Assembly: GCA_965200525.1 (NCBI GenBank)
Contig: OZ241368.1
Span: 496,001 to 560,000 of the forward strand
Origin: JANNPJ01 sp965200525
Lineage (GTDB): Bacteria > Actinomycetota > Actinomycetes > Actinomycetales > Kineosporiaceae
DNA length: 64,000 nt
Reading direction: 5' to 3'
Shown here: positions 57,488 to 64,000 of the stretch, piece by piece
How positions within the stretch are numbered: position 1 is the stretch's first letter
How the letters are laid out: each line of letters begins with the position of its first letter
Notes under the pieces: model-generated
The model's input: the letters and a program-made list of their open reading frames with translations, nothing else
Told to the model about the DNA's origin: nothing
Databases searched by the model: none
Translations under genes and position numbers: made by a program

Positions 57488-58738
57488 ATGCTCAGCATGC
57501 CTGATCGAACGATCATAACGCTGGAGACCTTCGATCGGCGAATGCTGGTCCACTGGCGCAACGCGATCCTCGCCGCCTTCGCCGTCGGTGGCGTCGCCCT
57601 GTCGACGTGGGGCCCGCGCCTGCCCGCGTTGCGCGCCGACCTGAACCTCGACACCGGAGGTATCGGCGTCCTGCTCGCCGGGATCACCGTCGGCTCGATT
57701 GCCGGCCTGCTCGCCTCCACGCCGCTGCTGACCACGCTCGGCCCGCGGCGCGCGCTGCCGGGGGCGATCCTGGTGATCGCGCTGGCCGTGACCCTGATCG
57801 GCGTCGGTGCCGGCGCGCTGAAGTCGGTGCCGGTGGTCGCGCTCGGCTTCGTGGTGGCCGGTTTCGCGATCGGCGCGCTCGACGTCTCGATCAACGTCGA
57901 GGGTGCCGCCATCGAGCGGGCCTTCGGTCGCACCCTCATGCCGCTGATGCACGCCGCGTGGTCGGCCGGCGCGGCGGCCGGCGCCGGGATCGGAGCCGGC
58001 TGTGCCGCGCTCGACATCAGCCCGGCCGTGCAGTTCAGCGCCGAGGCCGCGGTGATGGTCCTGATCGCGGCGAGCGCCGCCGCGGTGATCCCGGACGGCC
58101 CGCGCGAGGAGCCGGTCGAGGCCGCCGCGACGCTCTCCCGGGCCGACCGGTTCCGGGTCTGGCTGAGCGGCTGGAGCAACTGGCACCTGCTGATGATCGG
58201 CCTGGTCATGCTCGGGGCCGAACTGGGCGAGGGGTCGGCCAACAACTGGCTGACCCTGGCCGCCAGTGACGGTCACGGCCGGACGGCAGCGATCGCGGCG
58301 CTGTTCTTCACCGCCTTCGCGATCGGCGAGACCATTGCCCGGGTGTTCGGTGGTCCGGTGGTCGACCGGCTCGGGCGGGTACGGACCGTGCAGCTCACCT
58401 CGGCCCTCGGCGTCCTCGGCATCGCGTTGTTCATCCTGGTCGGGAACCCGGTGGTGATGCTGGTGGCCGTCCTGCTCTGGGCGATCGGCGTCTCGATGGG
58501 GTTCCCGCTGGGCATGTCGGCGGCGGCCGAGAGCGGCCCGAACCCGGCGGCCCAGGTCAGCGTGGTCGCCACCATCGGCTACTTCGCCAACCTGGCCGGC
58601 CCGCCGGTGGTCGGCTTCCTGGCCGAGTGGACCAGCCTGCTGAGCGCCCTGTGGTTGCTGGTGGTGCTGTTCGTGGTCGCGGCCCTCGCCGCCGGCGCCC
58701 TGCGCCCGCGAAGTGCCTCAGCCGCCAACGCGCCCTGA
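57488..58738 (+). CDS. MFS transporter (FucP-like), possible sugar permease
   Basis: 416 residues, 12 helices: LAAFAVGGVALSTWGPRLPA, TVGSIAGLLASTPLLTTLGP, GAELGEGSANNWLTLAASDG in mid-chain (the EGSANNW motif of this permease group) and LLWAIGVSMGFPLGMSAAAE. The first ATG is 57488, but a palindromic operator lies at 57502-57515 within codons 5-10, so translation may start at a later ATG such as 57542. Paired with the DeoR gene; the substrate is perhaps a sugar or nucleoside. Confidence 0.86.
   Translation: MLSMPDRTIITLETFDRRMLVHWRNAILAAFAVGGVALSTWGPRLPALRADLNLDTGGIGVLLAGITVGSIAGLLASTPLLTTLGPRRALPGAILVIALAVTLIGVGAGALKSVPVVALGFVVAGFAIGALDVSINVEGAAIERAFGRTLMPLMHAAWSAGAAAGAGIGAGCAALDISPAVQFSAEAAVMVLIAASAAAVIPDGPREEPVEAAATLSRADRFRVWLSGWSNWHLLMIGLVMLGAELGEGSANNWLTLAASDGHGRTAAIAALFFTAFAIGETIARVFGGPVVDRLGRVRTVQLTSALGVLGIALFILVGNPVVMLVAVLLWAIGVSMGFPLGMSAAAESGPNPAAQVSVVATIGYFANLAGPPVVGFLAEWTSLLSALWLLVVLFVVAALAAGALRPRSASAANAP
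57502..57515. promoter_or_regulatory. Palindrome TGATCG-AA-CGATCA (probable DeoR operator)
   Basis: A perfect 6-bp inverted repeat with a 2-base spacer between the divergent DeoR and MFS genes, 41 bases from the DeoR start. AT-rich relative to surroundings. It overlaps the first codons of the MFS gene as annotated. Confidence 0.62.
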
Positions 58739-58765
58739 CCTGCGAAGCGCGCGAGTGGTGGAACG

Positions 58766-60130
58766 ATGCCGCTCATGAGTCAGCCCGAACCGCCGGAACC
58801 GGCCGCCACCTCGAATGACCGGCCACTGGGTACCGTTCTCAGCCGGCTGACCGGGAAGCTTCGCCGAGGCCCCTCCCGCCGTCCGCCGGCCGGGCCGGCG
58901 ACCGCGCCCGAAGAGGTCCCGGCCGACGCCACCAGCGCGCAGGGGGTGGCCGCGGCCCAGATCGTCCAGGCCAAGAACGAGCTGGAAGTGGCAGCCGAGG
59001 CGCTGCTGGAATCGGACTCGCTGCTGCTGGACGAGCAGGAGCAGCGCCTCGCGGCGCAGGTGAGCGAGGAGCACCCCTACGGCGTGGCGGCGGCCCGCAC
59101 GTCGAAGCGCTCGGACGTGCGGCGGGGGTTCGCCTGGACTCTCGGCGGCCTGCTGGCGATCTGGCTGGGCCTGTCCCTGCACGCCATCCAGCACGAGCTG
59201 ATCCTGTTGCTGGTGGCCGCTTTCATCGCGATCGGGCTGGACCCGGCGGTCCGCTGGCTGGTGCGCCACGGCCTGTCGCGCTCGGCCGCCGTGGCCGTCA
59301 TCGCTGTGGTGTTCCTGGGACTGGTGGGAGCATTCGCGGCGGCGGCCTACGCCCCGCTGGCCCACGAGGCGACCCAGCTGATCAACGCCACCCCGAAATA
59401 CGCGACCGAACTGCAGGACCAGAACAACGCCCTCGGCCGGCTCAACCTGAAGTACCACGTCACCACCCGGCTGGCCGACGCCCTGAAGACCGCCGCCTCG
59501 CCCAAGACCGCCACCGGCCTGCTGTCAGCCGGAACCGCGGTGCTGTCCTTCACGCTGGAGTTCCTGCTCACCCTGGTGCTCGTGATCTATTTCCTGGTCG
59601 ACCTGCCCCGGATCAAGCAGGCCGGCTACCGGTTGGTACCGCTGCACGCCCGGCCCCGGTTCGGGCTGCTCACCGACGAGGTGATCACCCGGGTCGGCGG
59701 CTACGTCCTGGGCAACGTGGCCACCTCGGTGGTCGCGGCGGCGACGTCCTACGTCCTGCTGAGCATCCTGGGCGTGCCCTACGCCCTGGTGCTGTCGATC
59801 TTGACCGGGATCCTCGACCTGATCCCCCTGATCGGCTCCACCATCGGCGGCCTGCTCGCGGCCGTCGTCGCCCTGGCCGCGGTCTCCCCCACCGCGGCGA
59901 TCATCGTCGTCATTTACCACGTGATCTACCGGGTGTTCGCCGACTACATGCTCAACCCGTGGGTGCTGCGCAAGACGGTCGACGTCTCGCCCCTGGTCAC
60001 CATCGTGGCCGTCATCGTCGGCGGCGGGCTGCTCGGGATCGTGGGCGCGCTGATCGCCGTTCCCACGGCCGCGGCGATCCAGCTCATCCTGCTCGAAGTG
60101 GTCTACCCGGCCCGGGACGCCGACCGGTGA
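58766..60130 (+). CDS. AI-2E (YhhQ/TqsA-type) family transporter
   Basis: 454 residues. An unusual 110-residue cytoplasmic N-terminal region with a predicted amphipathic helix (AAQIVQAKNELEVAAEALLE) precedes eight membrane helices (FAWTLGGLLAIWLGLSLHAI, AAFIAIGLDPAVRWLVRHGL, ...). The family motif regions LVDLPRIKQAGYRLVPLHAR and ILTGILDLIPLIGSTIGGLL are present. Members export small solutes or are sodium/proton antiporters; AI-2 export is established only for some. It follows the MFS gene by 27 bases and may share its transcript. Confidence 0.87.
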   Translation: MPLMSQPEPPEPAATSNDRPLGTVLSRLTGKLRRGPSRRPPAGPATAPEEVPADATSAQGVAAAQIVQAKNELEVAAEALLESDSLLLDEQEQRLAAQVSEEHPYGVAAARTSKRSDVRRGFAWTLGGLLAIWLGLSLHAIQHELILLLVAAFIAIGLDPAVRWLVRHGLSRSAAVAVIAVVFLGLVGAFAAAAYAPLAHEATQLINATPKYATELQDQNNALGRLNLKYHVTTRLADALKTAASPKTATGLLSAGTAVLSFTLEFLLTLVLVIYFLVDLPRIKQAGYRLVPLHARPRFGLLTDEVITRVGGYVLGNVATSVVAAATSYVLLSILGVPYALVLSILTGILDLIPLIGSTIGGLLAAVVALAAVSPTAAIIVVIYHVIYRVFADYMLNPWVLRKTVDVSPLVTIVAVIVGGGLLGIVGALIAVPTAAAIQLILLEVVYPARDADR

Positions 60131-60166
60131 ACAGGCTGATCCAGCGGCGCGTGCGCGGGGACGGGG

Positions 60167-60457
60167 TCAGTCGAGTTCGGGCTGGGAGCTGACCGGCGTA
60201 TCGCTGTCCTCCGGGTTCCAGGTCATGACGAACCGCAGGTGGGTGGGGGTGAAGACGCCGTCCGCCTCGGCCTCGGGCACGAGGTTCTCGCCGTCCGCGG
60301 CCAGCATGACCTCGTCGACCTGGATGGACTCGGGCGCAGCCTGGTACCCGCGCTCGGCCGCAGCCACGCGCCCGGCGTGCAGGCCGGACTCCAGCAGCGA
60401 CATGTCCTCGCTCAGAACGACGGAACCGGCATATTCCCAGAGCGGCAGGTCGGTCAT
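60167..60457 (-). CDS. Hypothetical protein, 96 aa
   Basis: MTDLPLWEYAGSVVLSEDMS, LLESGLHAGRVAAAERGYQA and FVMTWNPEDSDTPVSSQPEL form a short acidic protein without membrane helices. A gaggaga site precedes the ATG. The upstream frame (to 60703) is unlikely because it contains the repeat at 60530-60580 and Arg-rich sequence. It converges on the AI-2E transporter gene. No family recognised. Confidence 0.6.
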   Translation of the reverse strand: MTDLPLWEYAGSVVLSEDMSLLESGLHAGRVAAAERGYQAAPESIQVDEVMLAADGENLVPEAEADGVFTPTHLRFVMTWNPEDSDTPVSSQPELD

Positions 60458-60529
60458 TTCTCCTCTTTCGTCGGTGACGCCGGACGAGAACAAGGCGCCC
60501 GTACGGCACCGACGATGATCGGCCCCCAC

Positions 60530-60580
60530 TCGGCGCACCGCCAGTCGGCGCGCTGCTGCTCGGCGCACCGCCAGTCGGCC
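60530..60580. repeat. Direct repeat of 20-21 bp, 30-bp period
   Basis: ctcggcgcaccgccagtcgg occurs twice, 30 bases apart, in the non-coding stretch before the GGDEF-EAL gene. It has only two copies and no palindrome, so it is not CRISPR-like. It may reflect local duplication. Confidence 0.85.
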
Positions 60581-60713
60581 CGCCCGCCGCCTGCCCGGGG
60601 TCCGACCTACAGTGGGCTCCCACCTCCTCCGATATACCGACAATGCACGGGGGAGAACACAGCGGCGGTCGTCGATGGCGACCTGACCGGTCACATCGGT
60701 CACATCGGTCGCG

Positions 60714-62975
60714 ATGGCTCGCCCGCGGATTGCGGCGAGGATGATCGCCCGGCGTGCTGCCGGGCTGGTCCCCTGGGTCGTGCTCGCCGTCTACCTGGGT
60801 GGCTTGACCCTGCCCGGGGCGGGCTTCGAGCCCACCGCCGTCACCTGGCTCAGCGTGCTGAGCGAGGTGATTCCGGCACTGCTGTGCTGGTGGGCCGGGT
60901 GGGGCGCGGGCCCGCGCCGTCGCGAGGTCACCGTGGCGGCCGTGGGAATGAGCACCTATGCCGCCGGTGCCACCCTGCTCGTGGTCGCGGGCAACCGGGG
61001 CGTGGTCCTGCCGTTCCCGTCGGCCGCCGATCTGGGCTTCAACGTCTTCTATGTCGCGATCACCGTCTCGATCGCCCTGGCGGTGCGCCGCGAGCTCGGC
61101 CGGATGCAGGCGGGTGTGGTCCTGGACAGCCTGCTGGGCGCACTGGGTGGGGCGACGGTGCTCGCGGTGCTGCTGGGGCCGGTCCTGGAGCAGGCGTCGG
61201 GGAGCCTGCTGCAGGTTGTCGTGGCCGTCTCCTACCCACTGTTCGACCTTCTGCTGGTGGCCACGGTCATCGGGATCGCCGCGGTGCAGGGCGGGCGGGT
61301 GAGCCGTCACTGGATCCCGCTGCTGAGCGGGTTGCTGCTGTTCGCCGCCGCGGACATCGTCTACGCCCTGCGGGTCTCGCACGATTCCTACGTGGCCGGC
61401 ACACCCCTGGACGGCATCTGGGCCGTCGCCATGCTGCTGATCAGCATCTGGGCCCGCTCGAACCCACCGGCCGAGGCCGAGTCGCGGATCCGCCCGCCGG
61501 GGCTCGCCGTGCCGATCCTGGCTTCGCTGGCCGGTCTGTCGGTGCTGGTGATCGCGACCACCCGGATCCATGTCTCGGTCCTGGCGGTGGTCCTGGCCAC
61601 CGTGACCCTTCTGGGCAGTGTCGGCCGGACTCATCTGGCCTTCCGGCAGCTCGTGCGGGTGGCCGACCTGCGGCGCCAGGCCACCACCGACGACCTGACC
61701 GCCCTGCCGAACCGGCGGGCCTTCTACGCCGACGCGAATGCCCGTCTGTCCGATCCGGGCCGGCCTTGGGGGGCGTTGCTGTTGCTGGACCTGGACCGGT
61801 TCAAGGAGGTCAACGACGGCCTCGGTCACCACGCCGGCGACCAGCTGCTGATCCAGATCGGAGCCCGCCTGGCCCAGGTGTTCCAGGACGACGAGGTGCT
61901 GGCCCGGCTGGGCGGTGACGAGTTCGCCGTCCTGCTCAGCGGCGTCGACCAGGACGCCGCGCTGGTCGTCGCAGCCAAGATGCGCGCCGTCCTGAGCCGG
62001 CCCCTGAGCCTGGAGGGCATCGAGGTCAGCGTCGATGCCAGTATCGGCCTGTCCCTGTTCCCCGAGCACGGCACCGACGTGGGCCTGCTCCTGCGCCGGG
62101 CCGACATCGCCATGTACCGGTCGAAGAAGGCGGGTTCGCGCCCGCACGTCTTCACCGGCAGCGAGGACGCCGTCGGCGACGACCGGCTGCGCACCCTGCA
62201 GGACCTGCGCGCCGCCCTCAGCCAGGGCCAGTTCATCCTGCACTACCAGCCCAAGGTCGACCTGGGCACCGGCGCCGTCCACAGCGTGGAGGCACTGGTG
62301 CGGTGGCAGCACCCAGACCGCGGGCTGCTCTACCCGGACAGCTTTCTCGATCTGGTCGAGGACAGCGGCCTGATGGCCGCCCTCACCCAGCAGGTCCTCG
62401 ACCAGGCTCTCGACCAGGCCGCGCGCTGGCAAGACCAGGGTCTCACCCTGACCGTCGCGGTGAACCTGTCCGCGAGTTCCCTGCTGGACACCGAGCTACC
62501 CGACTACGTCGCGGCCTGCCTGGCCGCTCGCCGGCTCGGCGCCGAGGCTCTCCAGCTAGAGATCACCGAGGAATTCCTGATGACCGACCGGGCCCGCGCC
62601 CGGGACATCCTGGTGCGGCTGCGCGAGCACGGCGTCCAGATTTCGATCGACGACTTCGGCACCGGCTACAGCTCGCTGACCTACCTGCGCGAGCTGCCCA
62701 TCGACGAGCTGAAACTGGACCGCTCGTTCGTCTTTCCGATGATTGACGACACCCGCGCCGCCGCCCTGGTCCGATCCACCATCGCCCTGGCCCACAGCCT
62801 GGGCCTGCGGGTGGTGGCCGAGGGGGTGGAGACCGCGCTCGTGCTGGACGAACTCACAGCGTACGGCTGCGACCAGGCCCAGGGGTACTACCTGTCGCGC
62901 CCCGTCCCGGCGGCCGACCTGGAGCACTGGCTAGATCAGCGCACGAACACCGCACTGCCGTTCACCCGTTCCTGA
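60714..62975 (+). CDS. Membrane GGDEF-EAL cyclic-di-GMP protein
   Basis: 753 residues. About nine membrane helices (residues 15-310; VPWVVLAVYLGGLTLPGAGF at the start) form an MHYT/MASE-type integral sensor that I cannot name exactly. GGDEF at about 318-480 has an intact RLGGDEFAVLLSG. EAL at about 490-745 has intact EALVRWQHP, NLSASSLLDTELP, DDFGTGYSSL and KLDRSFVFPM. Both catalytic sites look complete, so the protein could make and degrade c-di-GMP. It is followed by a convergent NmrA-like gene. Confidence 0.93.
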   Translation: MARPRIAARMIARRAAGLVPWVVLAVYLGGLTLPGAGFEPTAVTWLSVLSEVIPALLCWWAGWGAGPRRREVTVAAVGMSTYAAGATLLVVAGNRGVVLPFPSAADLGFNVFYVAITVSIALAVRRELGRMQAGVVLDSLLGALGGATVLAVLLGPVLEQASGSLLQVVVAVSYPLFDLLLVATVIGIAAVQGGRVSRHWIPLLSGLLLFAAADIVYALRVSHDSYVAGTPLDGIWAVAMLLISIWARSNPPAEAESRIRPPGLAVPILASLAGLSVLVIATTRIHVSVLAVVLATVTLLGSVGRTHLAFRQLVRVADLRRQATTDDLTALPNRRAFYADANARLSDPGRPWGALLLLDLDRFKEVNDGLGHHAGDQLLIQIGARLAQVFQDDEVLARLGGDEFAVLLSGVDQDAALVVAAKMRAVLSRPLSLEGIEVSVDASIGLSLFPEHGTDVGLLLRRADIAMYRSKKAGSRPHVFTGSEDAVGDDRLRTLQDLRAALSQGQFILHYQPKVDLGTGAVHSVEALVRWQHPDRGLLYPDSFLDLVEDSGLMAALTQQVLDQALDQAARWQDQGLTLTVAVNLSASSLLDTELPDYVAACLAARRLGAEALQLEITEEFLMTDRARARDILVRLREHGVQISIDDFGTGYSSLTYLRELPIDELKLDRSFVFPMIDDTRAAALVRSTIALAHSLGLRVVAEGVETALVLDELTAYGCDQAQGYYLSRPVPAADLEHWLDQRTNTALPFTRS

Positions 62976-62980
62976 ACAGC

Positions 62981-63832
62981 TCAGTTCGACCGGGCGAGCA
63001 GGTCACGCACGGACCGCGGCTCACGGCCGAGCAGGCTGCCCAGCAGAGGGTCGACGCCGGCGAAGTAACCCTCATGGGCGGCCTCGTACATACCGAGGAT
63101 GAAGTGCACCATCGGCTCGGCCTGCCCGGCGGCGACCTGCGCGGCGACCCACTCCTGCGGGTCGGCCGGCTCGAACTCGATGGTCCGCCCGTTCACCTCG
63201 GCGGCGATGGTCGCGAGCTCCTCGAACGTCGGTGCCGAACTCGCGGTCAGCGTCGTCGGCCCCTCGTAGGCACCGTCGGAGGCAAGGATGACGGCGGCCG
63301 CCTCGGCGGCGTCCTCGCGTGCGGTCCACGACACCGGCCCGTCGCCCGGAACGGTGACCCGGCCGGTCTCGGGCCACGGCCCCATCAGCCACTGGAGGCT
63401 GTGGGCGTAGAAGCCGTTTCGCAGCGACGTCCACGCGATGCCCGACTTGGCCAGCAGTTGCTCGGTGGCGAAGTGGTCGCGGGCCGGCTTGAACGGAGAG
63501 TCAGGCGCGGCGCCCTGATGACTGGTGTAGAGAATCCGTCCGACGCCGGCGGTGACGGCCGCTTCGATTGCCGTGGTGTGCAGGCTCACGGCGTCCGCAT
63601 GCGCATCGTTCGAGGAGACCAGCAGCAACTGGTCGGCGCCCTCGAAAGCGCCTGGCAGCGAGGCAGGCTCGGCGTAGTCGCCGTGGCGAACCTCGATCCC
63701 GCGCTCGGCGAACCGCGGGGCCTGGGCCAGGTCGCGCACGGCCACCGCGATCTCGCCGTCGGGAACCCGCTCGAGCAGGTGGTCGAGGGTGGCGCCGTTC
63801 AGTGCGCCGGTGGCGCCAGTGATGACGATCAT
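62981..63832 (-). CDS. NmrA-like/SDR family NAD(P)-binding reductase
   Basis: 283 residues: TGATGALNGATLDHLLERVP, RFAERGIEVRHGDYAEPASL, LLLVSSNDAHADAVSLHTTA and RILYTSHQGAAPDSPF. It belongs to the YtfG/QorB-like atypical SDR group, which bind NADPH and reduce quinones or act as redox sensors. No Tyr-x3-Lys catalytic motif is evident. Divergent from a TetR gene, with an operator region between; the regulator probably controls this gene. Confidence 0.9.
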   Translation of the reverse strand: MIVITGATGALNGATLDHLLERVPDGEIAVAVRDLAQAPRFAERGIEVRHGDYAEPASLPGAFEGADQLLLVSSNDAHADAVSLHTTAIEAAVTAGVGRILYTSHQGAAPDSPFKPARDHFATEQLLAKSGIAWTSLRNGFYAHSLQWLMGPWPETGRVTVPGDGPVSWTAREDAAEAAAVILASDGAYEGPTTLTASSAPTFEELATIAAEVNGRTIEFEPADPQEWVAAQVAAGQAEPMVHFILGMYEAAHEGYFAGVDPLLGSLLGREPRSVRDLLARSN

Positions 63833-63849
63833 GATCGATTCTCCCTGGA

Positions 63850-63915
63850 TATCGTTGGAAACATCTTCAACGTATCAGCGGAATCACATTGATAGCAAGA
63901 TTGCGGTATCGTTGG
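63850..63915. promoter_or_regulatory. TetR operator region with leaderless promoter
   Basis: TATCGTTGG occurs at 63850-63858 and 63907-63915, and CAACGTAT at 63868-63875 is a near-inverse. Between divergent genes this fits a TetR site pair. The second copy would overlap a TATCGT -10 only a few bases before the tetR GTG, implying a leaderless transcript. Confidence 0.48.
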
Positions 63916-63918
63916 TAC

Positions 63919-64000
63919 GTGATCGAGACCACCGACCGCCGCAACGACACCCGCTCGCGGATCATCGAGGTCGCGGCCGATCTGCTGCGGGAGCAGGGCG
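63919..64000 (+). CDS. TetR-family regulator (3' end outside window)
   Basis: The first 27 codons, from GTG, read VIETTDRRNDTRSRIIEVAA followed by DLLREQG, the start of a TetR_N helix-turn-helix. The remainder lies beyond the window. There is no ribosome site; a -10-like TATCGT just upstream suggests leaderless translation. Divergent from the NmrA-like reductase, which it presumably represses. Confidence 0.78.
   Translation, partial: MIETTDRRNDTRSRIIEVAADLLREQG

Noticed and set aside
60530..60580. Possible CRISPR-like direct repeat
   Set aside because: Only two copies, no spacers of regular length beyond one interval, no cas genes.
60084..62432. Minus-strand open frame of 782 codons opposite the GGDEF-EAL gene
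   Set aside because: Low-complexity Gln/Gly/Arg/Asp composition and exact antisense position are typical of high-GC shadow frames.
1..64000. tRNA, rRNA, insertion sequence or integrative element
   Set aside because: No cloverleaf-like sequence, transposase motif, terminal inverted repeats or attachment-site duplication was recognised.

Overview
This is chromosomal DNA of a high-GC actinomycete. The evidence is the uniform G/C bias at third codon positions, a WhiB protein, a furA-katG pair, many GAF/ANTAR regulators, CsbD/DUF3618/DUF2382 stress proteins, and GTG starts with GTGA or TGATG stop/start overlaps. Gene content fits a soil or desiccation-adapted actinobacterium, perhaps Kineosporiales-like, but no rRNA or other marker fixes the genus. 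I see no tRNA, rRNA, CRISPR array, prophage or complete insertion sequence.

Layout. 1-6.8 kb is a signalling block: the end of a diguanylate cyclase, two divergent GAF-ANTAR genes, a MarR/EamA pair, a PAS histidine kinase with its stand-alone receiver, and an ANTAR protein. 6.9-9.4 kb is a divergent TetR/DHA2 exporter pair with a clear operator. 9.4-11.6 kb holds a tandem GAF-ANTAR operon, one gene of which is frameshifted. 11.9-16 kb mixes a PhyH-type oxygenase with a disrupted 3' end, ChaB, a decayed CtaG relic, a PHP phosphatase and CsbD. 16.1-20 kb is an ADH-SRPBCC-SDR operon converging on a GT4 gene. 20-25.8 kb has an ankyrin protein converging on a large catalase, then WhiB, YihY, GT2 and a PPOX-fold protein. 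25.9-34 kb is a general-stress and envelope block: a DUF3618/YqjE operon, an MT0933-like protein, a phytoene-desaturase-like oxidase, a GAF-ANTAR protein, a sigma factor fused to an anti-sigma-like zinc motif and membrane segment, DUF4190 and PRC-barrel/DUF2382 proteins.

34.4-43.5 kb carries an SDR/ArsR divergon with SRPBCC and RibD-like genes, an MFS permease, an aldo/keto reductase, a WYL regulator and two pseudogenes (DUF6624 with an in-frame stop; a truncated epoxide hydrolase). 43.5-52.5 kb has DUF427, katG-furA, an OmpR-type two-component system divergent from an ABC exporter operon, a VOC protein and a membrane-anchored transglycosylase-like protein. 52.6-60.1 kb has a NarL-type two-component system divergent from a DUF308/flavoprotein operon, a DeoR/MFS divergon and an AI-2E family transporter. 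The end holds a GGDEF-EAL protein and an NmrA-like reductase divergent from a TetR gene cut by the window edge.

How the genes work together: the window is dense in regulators sitting beside their likely targets, and palindromes are visible in most divergent intergenic regions. Two peroxide-defence systems (large catalase and KatG-FurA) and several stress proteins suggest a lifestyle of oxidative and desiccation stress. At least five genes show decay or reading-frame damage, so some regions are eroding or the assembly has small errors in simple-sequence tracts.
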